A stretch of DNA of 64,000 nucleotides from a virus: positions 62,001 to 126,000 of IMG/VR virus record IMGVR_UViG_3300025435_001056; one strand, 5' to 3'. Both the position numbers and the translations under genes were made by a program. A model generated the notes under the pieces. The model did no database searches, was not told the DNA's origin, and saw nothing but the letters and a program-made list of their open reading frames with translations. This document shows, one piece after another, positions 1-8,089 of this stretch (its first letter is position 1; each line of letters begins with the position of its first letter).

Positions 1-191
1 GCACCTATGGTGATATGGTAGAACAAGGTGTTATTGATCCTACTAAAGTTACTAAAACTGCCTTGATTAATGCCGCAAGTATTGCTGGATTGATTCTGAC
101 TACCGACTGTTCAATTGCACAAATTCCGCAAAAAGAACAGCCTGCTAGCCCGAGCATGGGTGGTATGGGTGGTATGGGCGGCATGATGTAA
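1..191 (+). CDS. groEL: Chaperonin GroEL, C-terminal fragment (5' end outside window)
   Basis: Reading frame 3 ends in the typical GroEL C-terminus: a [20 protein letters not shown]-type stretch, then a Gly-Met tail of GGM repeats ending in MM. Only 62 residues are in the window; the gene enters from the left. GroEL is the ATP-driven double-ring folding chaperone, and the GGM tail projects into the ring cavity. A phage copy usually serves folding of virion proteins. It is followed by Hsp20 and ClpS on the same strand, so it heads a proteostasis block. The family call is certain; intactness of the rest of the gene cannot be judged. Confidence 0.95.
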   Translation, partial: TYGDMVEQGVIDPTKVTKTALINAASIAGLILTTDCSIAQIPQKEQPASPSMGGMGGMGGMM

Positions 192-213
192 TTGATAGAT
201 TAAACAAATCTAT

Positions 214-254
214 TATAAATAATAGTGTGGATGCCGATGGTCGGGTCCACACTA
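214..254 (+). promoter_or_regulatory. T4-type late promoter with 5' stem-loop, upstream of hsp20
   Basis: TATAAATA at 214-221 matches the T4 late -10 consensus exactly. The predicted +1 is near 227. A 9-bp perfect inverted repeat (223-231 with 246-254) with an inner CCGA/TCGG stem follows, so the transcript would begin with a stem-loop. The Hsp20 ATG lies 66 nt downstream behind AAAGGAGA. Confidence 0.65.
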
Positions 255-286
255 TGTCACTTCGTTTATTTTAAAGGAGAAAAACT

Positions 287-727
287 ATGACAAGACTTAC
301 AACTATGGATCTCAATCCATTCTATCGCAATTCTGTTGGCATAGATCGATTATTTGATCGTTTGATGCACCAAGTAGACACTGCCAGCTCAACTAACTAT
401 CCGCCTTATAACATCTTAAAAACTGGAGACAACAGTTATAAGATTGAAATTGCTGTGGCTGGATTTACACAAGGTGAAGTTACCGTCAGTGTAAACGAAG
501 GCAACTTAGTGGTCACTGGAGAAAAAGCCGACACTGCATTACCTCAAAGTGTTACCTACGAACATCAAGGTATTAGTGCCCGTCGTTTCCTGCGCTCATT
601 TACCTTGGCCGACTATGTGGAAGTAACCGATGCTGTCAGCCGAGATGGTATTTTAACTATCACTCTTGAGCGCCAGCTTCCTGAAGCAATGAAGCCTAAA
701 ACCATTGCGATCTCATATGAATCGTAA
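287..727 (+). CDS. Small heat-shock protein, Hsp20/alpha-crystallin family (IbpA-like)
   Basis: This 146-residue protein has the bacterial IbpA layout: a short N-terminal arm with NPFYRNSVGIDRLFDRL, a central alpha-crystallin domain (about residues 38-130) with IAVAGF near its start, and a C-terminal tail. Small heat-shock proteins are ATP-independent holdases that keep unfolding proteins soluble for GroEL or DnaK. Its place directly after groEL fits. A strong AAAGGAGA ribosome site fixes the start. It probably acts during virion assembly, since the promoter is of late type. T4-like cyanophages carry comparable hsp20 genes. Confidence 0.93.
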   Translation: MTRLTTMDLNPFYRNSVGIDRLFDRLMHQVDTASSTNYPPYNILKTGDNSYKIEIAVAGFTQGEVTVSVNEGNLVVTGEKADTALPQSVTYEHQGISARRFLRSFTLADYVEVTDAVSRDGILTITLERQLPEAMKPKTIAISYES

Positions 728-737
728 TACAATAGTG

Positions 738-769
738 TAAATACAGTGGAGGGCATACAGCTCTCCACT
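738..769 (+). promoter_or_regulatory. Late-type promoter (GTAAATA) and stem-loop before clpS
   Basis: TAAATA at 738-743 is followed by a 7-bp perfect inverted repeat (745-751 with 763-769, loop 11). The arrangement resembles the groEL-hsp20 gap. The hairpin could instead be a processing or termination structure after hsp20; it has no T-run. Confidence 0.45.
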
Positions 770-783
770 ATAATAAAGGATAA

Positions 784-1095
784 ATGATGCCGAACGCCGG
801 AACAGTTGCACAAGTAAAAATCAATCACGAGCTCAAAGAGCCTCCTATGTTCAAGATCATCTATTTAAATGACAACCAAACTACCATGGAATTTGTAATT
901 GAAACCTTGTTGAGCTTTTTTGATTACACCGCAGACACCGCTTTAAAAATTACTCAAGACATACACGAAGCCGGTTCGGCTGTGGTAGCGGTACTACCTT
1001 ATGAAGTTGCTGAGCAAAAAGGTATCGAAGTTACAGTACATGCTAGATCAAATAATTATCCGTTACAGATCAAATTAGAACCTGAGACAGTCTAA
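784..1095 (+). CDS. clpS: ATP-dependent Clp protease adaptor ClpS
   Basis: At 103 residues it matches ClpS over its length: EPPMFKIIYLNDNQTTMEFV aligns with the conserved PPxYKVILxNDDxTPMEFV core, followed by the helix with the HEAG motif and a C-terminal region rich in HARSNNYPLQ. ClpS binds N-degron substrates and delivers them to ClpA with ClpP. No ClpA or ClpX is in this window, but two ClpP-family genes are (10547 and 13646). Two consecutive ATGs (784 and 787) are possible starts; 787 has better spacing from AAAGGA. The stop overlaps that of the convergent phosphoesterase by a few bases. Confidence 0.9.
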   Translation: MMPNAGTVAQVKINHELKEPPMFKIIYLNDNQTTMEFVIETLLSFFDYTADTALKITQDIHEAGSAVVAVLPYEVAEQKGIEVTVHARSNNYPLQIKLEPETV

Positions 1096-1883
1096 AACTT
1101 AATCTCTATTCGTTTAGGGTAGTAGGCAGATTGACAATATTCGGTGTCGCCGCGACCACGACAGTTGTTAACATATCGAACGCCAGCGAAATTTCTGTCA
1201 ACTGATCGATGATAGTGTCCAAAACACCAGACTTTGATTTTACATTCGGTATCTTCTTTTAAAGCCTGTTCGAGGTGACGATTACCCATGCAGTTAAATC
1301 TCCAGGTTCCAATTAAATCTATGTCATGGTCAATGATCCATGGTGCTGGTACTGTGTGACTGATTACCACAATAGCTCGAACTTCGGCATGTGTCTGTAA
1401 TTGGTATACACTATTGATCATGTAAGCAGCATCATGGTAGGCCACACCGTTTATCCCCATAGCTTCATTATGTGTGATACCGTAACGATTTCGATACCAC
1501 TCGATTGATTGCTCCAGATCTAATGAGGAATCAAAATCATAGCACCACCAACCATTGGTGGCCAAAAAAGCCACGCCGTTTACAATAACTACATGGTCCT
1601 GCAGGTAAATCACATTAGGAATATTAGAAATTTCTTGAGTTAACTCTTGATAACTAGCACCTAGATCGGTAAGAAAACAACGGTGTTCGTCATTACCATC
1701 AATGTAAAATACGCCACCAGGATAGCACGTACCTAAATGTGTTAAGGTATCGATCAATTGAGACCGATCCTGAGCTATATCACCGGCTATCACACAATAT
1801 GGGCTGGTAGCCTGGTCGGTCCAGTCAAAGGTGTCCCAGGTATCGACGTGTAGATCGGAAATTAAATCAAAGGCAAAAGTCAT
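1092..1883 (-). CDS. Metallophosphoesterase (calcineurin-like)
   Basis: The 263-residue protein carries the metallophosphoesterase motif series in order: SDLHVD (residues 9-14), AGDIAQD, a GNDEH variant of GNH(E/D), VISHTVP and a C-terminal GHYH. These residues bind two metals in phosphatases and nucleases of this fold. The substrate is unknown; phage members include 2',3'-cyclic phosphodiesterases and phosphatases. There is no Shine-Dalgarno, and TAAATA ends only 6 nt before the ATG, so the message is predicted to be leaderless. A second, different member of the family lies at 40840. Confidence 0.85.
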   Translation of the reverse strand: MTFAFDLISDLHVDTWDTFDWTDQATSPYCVIAGDIAQDRSQLIDTLTHLGTCYPGGVFYIDGNDEHRCFLTDLGASYQELTQEISNIPNVIYLQDHVVIVNGVAFLATNGWWCYDFDSSLDLEQSIEWYRNRYGITHNEAMGINGVAYHDAAYMINSVYQLQTHAEVRAIVVISHTVPAPWIIDHDIDLIGTWRFNCMGNRHLEQALKEDTECKIKVWCFGHYHRSVDRNFAGVRYVNNCRGRGDTEYCQSAYYPKRIEIKF

Positions 1884-1889
1884 GATAAC

Positions 1890-1895
1890 TATTTA
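1890..1895 (-). promoter_or_regulatory. Late-type promoter TAAATA, leaderless geometry, for the 1883 gene
   Basis: On the minus strand TAAATA is followed by 6 nt and the ATG at 1883. In T4 late promoters +1 falls about 6 nt after this hexamer, so transcription would start at the start codon. No Shine-Dalgarno is present. Confidence 0.5.
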
Positions 1896-1909
1896 CAGGA
1901 GGCAACACA

Positions 1910-2260
1910 ATGCATATTATTTTTGGTAAACTACCCGAGCTGGAAGAAAAATATACTGTATTAGAATTAGATACTATTAGAATTGGACCAGAAGGGCCCA
2001 AACGTACAGCCTATTGCGTGATTGAAAATATTCCCTTAGAAGAAATGCCCGCAGTCAACACTCTTAGAGATTTACATGCTGGACTAATGCTGGCATACCA
2101 AAATCAAGATTGGGCACAATGCGAAACAATAATTGGGCAACTCAAAGGCAAATGGGGCGGGGAAATGGATAGCTTTTACATAGAACTAGCCAGTCGTATT
2201 GGGGTATTAAAAACTCAAATACTTGGTGCTGATTGGACTGGGGTTATTGAAAAATCTTAA
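1910..2260 (+). CDS. Hypothetical protein, 116 aa
   Basis: I do not recognise a domain. The protein is acidic, has no signal or membrane segment, and reads as a small soluble alpha/beta protein (IFGKLPELEEKY start, DWAQCETII helix in the middle). AGGAGG stands 8 nt before the ATG, so the start is secure. It is divergent from the phosphoesterase and convergent with the 3583 gene, with a bidirectional terminator over its 3' end. I have an impression that similar proteins occur in T4-like aquatic phages but cannot confirm it. Confidence 0.75.
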   Translation: MHIIFGKLPELEEKYTVLELDTIRIGPEGPKRTAYCVIENIPLEEMPAVNTLRDLHAGLMLAYQNQDWAQCETIIGQLKGKWGGEMDSFYIELASRIGVLKTQILGADWTGVIEKS

Positions 2261-2278
2261 AAATTATTAAAGATTTTT
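2250..2278. terminator. Bidirectional rho-independent terminator
   Basis: A 9-bp perfect stem (2250-2258 with 2270-2278) with an 11-nt loop is flanked by A and T runs on both sides. It sits exactly between two convergent genes and overlaps the 3' end of the left one. Confidence 0.75.
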
Positions 2279-3583
2279 AATTGTTTTTAAAACCCAGTCG
2301 ACTTCAGATTTTGTAACCAATCCTACAGATTCTGGATTTGCAATAGACTCTAAATCTGCCTGTTCGATACAATCTCTAACTTCTTTAAAAGTCAATAAAT
2401 ACTCCAAACGATTAACGAACTTATCAGCATGTGATTGAGATTTTGATTGACTAATACCTATTATTAAATTGTCAGTCAGCTCTTTTGTGATTGAATCAAA
2501 AAATTCCTGGCTAAAAAACCATTGCCGATTGTAATCCGCAATTTCCTGTGCCTGTGACATTTTGATTTTTCGTTCATCTAGACTCCAATTAGCAATGTGT
2601 GACATAAGATCTGTAACGGCATGTAATCGTTTTTGAGGATCTTCTATAGAATCGTAATTTTCATCCCAAATATTGCCAAAAGTTTTAAATCCGTAACTGT
2701 GTAAATATTTAAGACTACCGTGTGTTCCAGCTAGTATAAACGGTTGCCCACAAGCAATAGGTCTTAGACTTTTTTCAGTTAAATGTAGTCGATCGTCATC
2801 AAACAAGGTTTCTAGTACTACCTCTATATCAGTGGATTCGTAATCTTTTATATCAAAATCGGCACTGTAGTTACTTGACGCTGTGCTAGTATTAAAATAA
2901 TTTTCTAGTATGGATTGAGGTGTCCAGATTGGATTATCAAATTTATGTTGGGCGTAATGAGTATTTGTTTCGGCATCAATTGGATTGACCCAAGTCTGAC
3001 ATAAATCTTGCAAATTTAATTTTAACAATAATTCAGAAAAATATAAACGATATTCGCGAGTACCAGTCCACGCCCGATTATAAATTAAAAATATTTTTTT
3101 AACCTGTTTGAGTTGTTGAATATGTTGAGCAAAACGAAACCAATCCAGTGCTATTATTGCGTGACTCCAGTAGTAAACCAATACACATTGGTCATTTTGA
3201 TATTTAACTAGATTTTTTGATCTTTTTTCGCTATGTACTATACAACTTTCGTATATACCATAATTTCTTTGAAGATTATTTGTATAGGGATTTCCTATTA
3301 AAGAATCTGTCAATTTTGCTAGACGATAATTTTTCATTTTGTCAAAGCGATTTTTTGATTCTTTTTCACCCTGATACAGATTGTAATTTAAAGGTTCCTG
3401 ATCGTGGCAATAAATTCCCACTCTCAGTACTGCATTAGACCAATTTATTGGGCCGTTTATTGGTCCTAAATTTTCTATTTTTTTTGAACCATGTGGCCAA
3501 AAACGATAAATTACTATATCCTTATCAATTTTTTTGGCAATACTTTCAATATAATGATATAACCGATCTAATGGAATAGTCAT
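2267..3583 (-). CDS. Putative glycosyltransferase-like protein, 438 aa
   Basis: The central and C-terminal part contains a stretch typical of exostosin/fucosyltransferase-like GT-B enzymes: LTEKSLRPIACGQPFILAG (about residues 270-290), then GFKTFGNIWDENYD and a bound-nucleotide-sugar type helix. The N-terminal 200 residues are divergent. If a transferase, it would move a sugar onto a phage or host glycan; the acceptor is unknown. It is AT-richer than its neighbours and has no Shine-Dalgarno: TAAATA lies 7 nt before the ATG, so it is probably read from a leaderless late message. The family assignment is by motif only. Confidence 0.6.
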   Translation of the reverse strand: MTIPLDRLYHYIESIAKKIDKDIVIYRFWPHGSKKIENLGPINGPINWSNAVLRVGIYCHDQEPLNYNLYQGEKESKNRFDKMKNYRLAKLTDSLIGNPYTNNLQRNYGIYESCIVHSEKRSKNLVKYQNDQCVLVYYWSHAIIALDWFRFAQHIQQLKQVKKIFLIYNRAWTGTREYRLYFSELLLKLNLQDLCQTWVNPIDAETNTHYAQHKFDNPIWTPQSILENYFNTSTASSNYSADFDIKDYESTDIEVVLETLFDDDRLHLTEKSLRPIACGQPFILAGTHGSLKYLHSYGFKTFGNIWDENYDSIEDPQKRLHAVTDLMSHIANWSLDERKIKMSQAQEIADYNRQWFFSQEFFDSITKELTDNLIIGISQSKSQSHADKFVNRLEYLLTFKEVRDCIEQADLESIANPESVGLVTKSEVDWVLKTIKNL

Positions 3584-3590
3584 AGGAAAC

Positions 3591-3596
3591 TATTTA
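3591..3596 (-). promoter_or_regulatory. Late-type promoter (CTAAATAG), near-leaderless, for the 3583 gene
   Basis: Minus-strand TAAATA is separated from the ATG at 3583 by 7 nt. No Shine-Dalgarno is visible. Confidence 0.5.
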
Positions 3597-3622
3597 GTTT
3601 ACAGATCAATTTGCAATAAAAT

Positions 3623-4141
3623 ATGACAAAAAATACTATAATTAAATACAATCTAGCAGTATTTTGGGACAACGAGTATAAACATCTCAACTACATAAAC
3701 GAACCCTTTAATGATATAATTAGCACAGAACGGTGGATACAACAAGGATATTCGGGCAACTTTACCGGCGATATGTGTGACATGCGCAGTCAACAACCTA
3801 GATGGAATAATCAATTTATTAAACATTTTGAATTGCTGGGATGGAAAAATGTCGGCACTAGTTACTACAGAATGGGTACTGGAACAATATTACCAACTCA
3901 TGGAGATTTATATCTAAAATATATAGATTTATTTAATCTTAAAGGTCGGGAACATGCAATCCGTAGAGCTATTGTGTTTCTTGAAGACTGGAAATCGGGT
4001 CATTATTTTGAAGTCAACGAGGTTCCTATAGTTGATTGGTCTGCCGGTACAGTAGTAGAATGGACTTATAATACACTACACATGGCAGCCAATATTGGTT
4101 TAGAGCCCAGATATACCTTACAAATAACAGGACATGTATGA
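3623..4141 (+). CDS. 2-oxoglutarate/Fe(II)-dependent dioxygenase-like protein
   Basis: The 172-residue protein shows the facial triad spacing of 2OG oxygenases: THGD gives His93 and Asp95, a distal His is in LHMAAN (His153), and Arg163 in EPRYTLQITG would bind 2-oxoglutarate. Such enzymes hydroxylate proteins, nucleic-acid bases or small molecules. Its stop overlaps the ATG of the amidinotransferase gene, so the two are translationally coupled and probably act in one pathway. The fold is inferred from the HxD-H-R pattern; no substrate can be named. Confidence 0.65.
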   Translation: MTKNTIIKYNLAVFWDNEYKHLNYINEPFNDIISTERWIQQGYSGNFTGDMCDMRSQQPRWNNQFIKHFELLGWKNVGTSYYRMGTGTILPTHGDLYLKYIDLFNLKGREHAIRRAIVFLEDWKSGHYFEVNEVPIVDWSAGTVVEWTYNTLHMAANIGLEPRYTLQITGHV

Positions 4142-5064
4142 TTAACAGTTGTAACGAGTGGGATCCTTTAGAAGTTGTTATTGTAGGAGATGCTACCTCA
4201 GCTAATTGGCCCACGACCGATCCGGTGTTTGCTAAAGAAGCACATAACAGCTTATGGAAAGAGACTCCGGCGCCCTGTGGTCCGGTTCCGCAACCAATTG
4301 TTGATCAGTCAAATTGGGAATTAGATATTTTATCTGAAACTTTGATTCGGTATGGTGCTACAGTTTATAGACCCAAACCAATGGACTTTTCTAAACGACA
4401 GGGCATGTACAATTACTGTCCGAGAGATCGGTTGTTGGTCGCTGGAGATGTTGTGGTAGATGTTAACATGATGTATCCGTGTCGAGACCAAGAGATAGAA
4501 AATTATGGCCGTATTTTAGATCAAGCTAAAACTGTTTTAACCATGCCCAAAGATCAGGGAATGACCTTGGATGCAGCCAATATTTGCAGACTAGGCAGTA
4601 CCTGGTTGTTTTTAGAATCAGCCTCGGGCAACAGAGCCGCATATGAATGGTTGTGTGCGCAGTTTCCCAAGATTACAATTGAGTTGGTAAATTTTTATGC
4701 AGGTGTGCATATTGATTCAACCATAACTCCTTTGCGTGAAGGACTGGTCATGCTGAATGCTAGTCGAGTTACGGAATCAAATTGTCCCCAGGCATTTAAA
4801 GATTGGGAAAAAATTTGGGTCACAGAGGATCAGATTGTGCCACAGGATTTTTATCAATATCCTTATGCATCAAAATGGATTGCCATGAACATGCTGGTAT
4901 TAGATCCAGAAACAGTAATTATCGATGCTGCACAAACTGAACTGATCAACATATTAAACTGTCATGGCATTGATTCAATCCCGCTTACTTTAAGTCACAG
5001 CCGGACCTTGGGTGGAGGATTTCATTGTGTAACATTAGATACTCGGAGACGGCATGAATATTAA
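4138..5064 (+). CDS. Amidinotransferase-family protein (glycine/inosamine amidinotransferase-like)
   Basis: This 308-residue protein matches the arginine:glycine amidinotransferase group: NEWDPLEVVIVG at the N-terminus, LDAAN (Asp145), GVHIDST (His191) and the C-terminal LGGGFHCVTLDTRRR with catalytic Cys297. This is the Cys-His-Asp triad of enzymes that move an amidino group from arginine to an amine through a Cys-amidino intermediate. Known products include guanidinoacetate and guanidino-inositols. It sits between a dioxygenase-like gene and an unknown gene with overlapping ends. The role in a phage is open: a modified polyamine, base or glycan. Confidence 0.85.
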   Translation: MINSCNEWDPLEVVIVGDATSANWPTTDPVFAKEAHNSLWKETPAPCGPVPQPIVDQSNWELDILSETLIRYGATVYRPKPMDFSKRQGMYNYCPRDRLLVAGDVVVDVNMMYPCRDQEIENYGRILDQAKTVLTMPKDQGMTLDAANICRLGSTWLFLESASGNRAAYEWLCAQFPKITIELVNFYAGVHIDSTITPLREGLVMLNASRVTESNCPQAFKDWEKIWVTEDQIVPQDFYQYPYASKWIAMNMLVLDPETVIIDAAQTELINILNCHGIDSIPLTLSHSRTLGGGFHCVTLDTRRRHEY

Positions 5065-5611
5065 TTGGGTATTGTCGGATTCCGTGTCTATTGGCCCTGA
5101 AATAGCAGTCGAACAGCTTAAACGCCTCGGAAGTTTTTGGGGCAGTTGGCGAACCTGGAGGAGTTGTGGAACTGACAATGTGGTCTGTAACGATCTAACA
5201 CGTGCAAGCGAACTAGTAAAACGAAATTTTCAATCAGAATGCAACCTTTATCTACCGACCAACAATTATCAAACTCTAGGTCGACCAGTCGGTGTACGCC
5301 TGTATGAAGGTGAATTTGTGCATGATGTTGACCACCAAGAAGAAATAGTGGCCATGCATCTAGTTGCTGGTTTCAGCGACATAGTGCTATTGTTCGGATT
5401 TGATTTATCAGAGCCCGCAATTAACACAGACAAGATATCAGAAATCCGTGCCAGAAATTGGCGTGGACTGGTGCGGCAGGCCATTGTAGACAACAGCCAT
5501 GTACAATGGGTATTGGTAAATCATGACAAACCGGTTATGAAGGCCATGAGCGATTTAGAAAATCTTACAGTCGATACCATGTCGGCGGTGTTGGCTCTAA
5601 ACGAAGAATAA
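5054..5611 (+). CDS. Hypothetical protein, third gene of the amidinotransferase operon
   Basis: No family is recognised in these 185 residues. A hydrophobic strand followed by LLFGFDLSEP and a late HVQWVLVNH strand give an alternating alpha/beta look, which could be a small Rossmann-like domain, but this is weak. It starts 11 nt inside the amidinotransferase gene, so it is coupled to it. No signal peptide or membrane segment is seen. Confidence 0.7.
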   Translation: MNINWVLSDSVSIGPEIAVEQLKRLGSFWGSWRTWRSCGTDNVVCNDLTRASELVKRNFQSECNLYLPTNNYQTLGRPVGVRLYEGEFVHDVDHQEEIVAMHLVAGFSDIVLLFGFDLSEPAINTDKISEIRARNWRGLVRQAIVDNSHVQWVLVNHDKPVMKAMSDLENLTVDTMSAVLALNEE

Positions 5612-5629
5612 TTTTAATAAAGGAAATCA

Positions 5630-6727
5630 ATGACATATTTTTTTACCAGTGAAAGTGTAAGTGAAGGACACCCGGATAAAGTAGCAGATGCTATCAGTGA
5701 TGCTGTTTTGGATTTGGTTATGCAAGAAAAAAATACAGCACTGCGGTGTGCATGTGAAACATTGGTTACAACCAATCGCGTGGTAGTAGCCGGCGAGTAC
5801 AAGGGTGTATTAGATCAAGAAGAAGTTGATGGTGTTATCCGTAAAGTTATTAAAGACATCGGGTACGAACAATCAGGTTTTGATTGGCGTACAGTGGAAA
5901 TTACTAATCTGCTACATGGACAAAGTGCAGATATTGCCTTGGGTACAGACTCTTTTGGTGCCGGCGACCAAGGACTCATGTTTGGATATGCTTGTAACGA
6001 AACTAACGATTACATGCCCAGTGCTATCTACTGGAGTCATAGAATTGTAGAAGGACTTACACAAGTAAGAAAACAAGGCATACTTAATTATCTTGGCCCG
6101 GATGCCAAGAGTCAAGTCACATTCGAATACAGCGACGATGATAAACCAGTTCGTATTGCCAAAGTGGTTTGTAGCACCCAACATGCGGCTGATGTTGACA
6201 TCGAAACTGTAAGGAAAGATGTGGGAAATATTATTCGTAACATATTGCCAACAGAATATATTGACAATGCAACAGAATTTTATATTAACCCTACTGGCAG
6301 ATTTGTAATTGGGGGGCCAGATGGGGACACCGGCTTGACAGGTCGCAAGATCATTGTAGACACCTATGGTGGTTATAGTCCACATGGTGGCGGTGCGTTC
6401 TCTGGCAAGGACCCTACCAAAGTAGATCGTAGTGCTGCTTACTTAACACGCTATTTGGCCAAAAATATTGTAGCAAGTGGGCAAGCTACCTGGGCCACGG
6501 TACAGATCAGCTATGCCATTGGCGTTGCCGAACCAATGAGTTTTTATGTAGAGAGTAACGGCGATAGTTGTGGTTTGACCAAATGGATACAGTCCAATGT
6601 TGATCTGACTCCAAAAGGCATTATTGAGCGTTTTGATTTATTCCGCCCGATCTATACAAACACAACCAATTATGGACATTTTGGTAAAGCTAATTTGCCG
6701 TGGGAAAAGATTAATTTGTTTGATTGA
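5630..6727 (+). CDS. metK: S-adenosylmethionine synthetase
   Basis: The 365 residues carry all MAT hallmarks: FTSESVSEGHPDKVADAISD at the N-terminus, GAGDQGLMFGYA (the ATP/methionine site) near 105, GGPDGDTGLTGRKIIVDTYG near 225 and GGGAFSGKDPTKVDRSAAY near 250. It makes SAM from ATP and methionine. At about 20 residues shorter than the usual 384, it is slightly trimmed but apparently intact. AAAGGAAA gives the start. In the phage it may supply SAM for a methyltransferase, or for the radical-SAM enzyme encoded at 56347. Confidence 0.96.
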   Translation: MTYFFTSESVSEGHPDKVADAISDAVLDLVMQEKNTALRCACETLVTTNRVVVAGEYKGVLDQEEVDGVIRKVIKDIGYEQSGFDWRTVEITNLLHGQSADIALGTDSFGAGDQGLMFGYACNETNDYMPSAIYWSHRIVEGLTQVRKQGILNYLGPDAKSQVTFEYSDDDKPVRIAKVVCSTQHAADVDIETVRKDVGNIIRNILPTEYIDNATEFYINPTGRFVIGGPDGDTGLTGRKIIVDTYGGYSPHGGGAFSGKDPTKVDRSAAYLTRYLAKNIVASGQATWATVQISYAIGVAEPMSFYVESNGDSCGLTKWIQSNVDLTPKGIIERFDLFRPIYTNTTNYGHFGKANLPWEKINLFD

Positions 6728-6752
6728 CACAAAAAGCCTTTAGTTGTATAAT
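6724..6752 (+). promoter_or_regulatory. Consensus sigma70 promoter for uvsE, leaderless geometry
   Basis: TTGACA (6724-6729), a 17-nt spacer and TATAAT (6747-6752) form a perfect sigma70 consensus. The uvsE ATG begins 7 nt after the last T, which is where +1 is expected, and no Shine-Dalgarno is present. Confidence 0.8.
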
Positions 6753-6758
6753 AGCTGT

Positions 6759-7790
6759 ATGACTACACTAAAGCGTATTGGTTTCTGTTGCAAGTGGCTC
6801 AATGATCCGTCTGAATGTGGCGGCATGAAGGTCAATGCAATGGATCGTGATCTCAACGGCCGTAGCACTACCATGCGTTGGTTGCGAGAACATCCTGATC
6901 AAGCTGAACAGCGTCAGTGGGATATCATGAATCACAATACGGCGGCCGCTGTGCGCTTGATTGAACGTGTGGCCACCTTGCCGCCTGAACGGCGTATGGT
7001 GCGACTAGGTAGTGAAATGCTACAAGGCTATACCGAGAAGGACTGGAAAGCCTGGTGGCAACAAGCAGATGTGCAGAATCACCTGGAGCAAATCTTTGCA
7101 CCCATCGGTGAAACAGCTCGTAGGCTTGATGTGCGTCTCAGTTTTCACCCTGGACAGTTTTGTGTCCTAGCGTCAGAGAATCCTGGTATTGTAGAACGAA
7201 GCTTAGAGGAGTTTGAATATCATGCGGATATGGCCAGGTGGATGGGTTATGGTAAATCATTTCAAGACTTCAAGATCAATGTTCATATTTCAGGCAAGCG
7301 TGGTCCCGAAGGTATTAGAGAAGCCTACAAGAAGCTGTCGCCTGAAGCTCGTAACTGCATCACTATCGAAAACGAAGAAAACTCATGGGGGTTGAATGAT
7401 TGTCTTACCATTTCTGATCTTGTACCTATTGTGCTCGACGTTCATCATTATTGGATCCGCGAAGGAGCCTATCTCCAGCCAGACGACGAGCGTGTTAAAC
7501 GAGTTGTTGATAGCTGGCGTGGTGTTCGCCCTGCTATGCATTATAGTATCAGCCGGGAAGACATACTTGTGGGACATGATGCACATCAAGCCCCCGACTA
7601 TGCGGCGCTTTTGGTAGAAGGCCACAAGAAGCAAAAGTTACGAGCACACTCAGACTTCTACTGGAATCAACCGGTCACTGACTGGGCACTCAGCTTCTGG
7701 AACCAGTTTGACATACAGTGCGAATCAAAATCTAAGAACCTGGCCAGTGAACAGGTTTACAATCGTGCAGTAGAACTAGGTTTGGTATAA
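6759..7790 (+). CDS. uvsE: UV damage endonuclease UvsE/UVDE
   Basis: The protein (343 residues from this ATG) has the UVDE TIM-barrel signatures: IGFCCKW near the start, RLSFHPGQF, ITIENEE, PIVLDVHHY and AHSDFYWN, which supply metal-binding His, Glu and Asp residues. UVDE nicks 5' of cyclobutane dimers and 6-4 photoproducts to start excision repair. I chose the internal ATG at 6759 because conserved sequence starts there and a perfect promoter sits directly in front. The gene looks early and leaderless. Its stop overlaps the next ATG (TAATG). Confidence 0.94.
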   Translation: MTTLKRIGFCCKWLNDPSECGGMKVNAMDRDLNGRSTTMRWLREHPDQAEQRQWDIMNHNTAAAVRLIERVATLPPERRMVRLGSEMLQGYTEKDWKAWWQQADVQNHLEQIFAPIGETARRLDVRLSFHPGQFCVLASENPGIVERSLEEFEYHADMARWMGYGKSFQDFKINVHISGKRGPEGIREAYKKLSPEARNCITIENEENSWGLNDCLTISDLVPIVLDVHHYWIREGAYLQPDDERVKRVVDSWRGVRPAMHYSISREDILVGHDAHQAPDYAALLVEGHKKQKLRAHSDFYWNQPVTDWALSFWNQFDIQCESKSKNLASEQVYNRAVELGLV

Positions 7791-8089
7791 TGGATTTTAT
7801 TTTTGTAGGTGCAACCAATGCTTGGCAATACATTAGAAACGATTGGCAAAGCAACCGTGTACGTTTTTGTGCCGAAGTGTTTGCCTGGGCCTGTAGTGTT
7901 ACAAGTGCCGTGATATTTGCGGTCACGGTGCCCAATATTCCGGTGGCGCCACTTTATACCATTTTCATCTCGGGCTGTTGTGCCAGTTGCTGGGCTTGTT
8001 GGACTCGACGCAGTTTTGGCTTGATGGCCAATTCTGCGTTTTTGGTCACAATTGATGGAATCGGTTTGATCCGATTCTTATTGCATTAG
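7790..8089 (+). CDS. Small membrane protein, 99 aa
   Basis: FIFVGATNAWQYIRNDW at the N-terminus is followed by two or three hydrophobic segments (about 25-48, 52-72 and 80-97), with several Cys and Trp residues in the middle. It is probably an inner-membrane protein of unknown role. I recall similar short membrane proteins in aquatic T4-like phages. It is coupled to uvsE by a TAATG overlap and ends 4 bases inside the convergent basic-protein gene. Confidence 0.75.
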   Translation: MDFIFVGATNAWQYIRNDWQSNRVRFCAEVFAWACSVTSAVIFAVTVPNIPVAPLYTIFISGCCASCWACWTRRSFGLMANSAFLVTIDGIGLIRFLLH

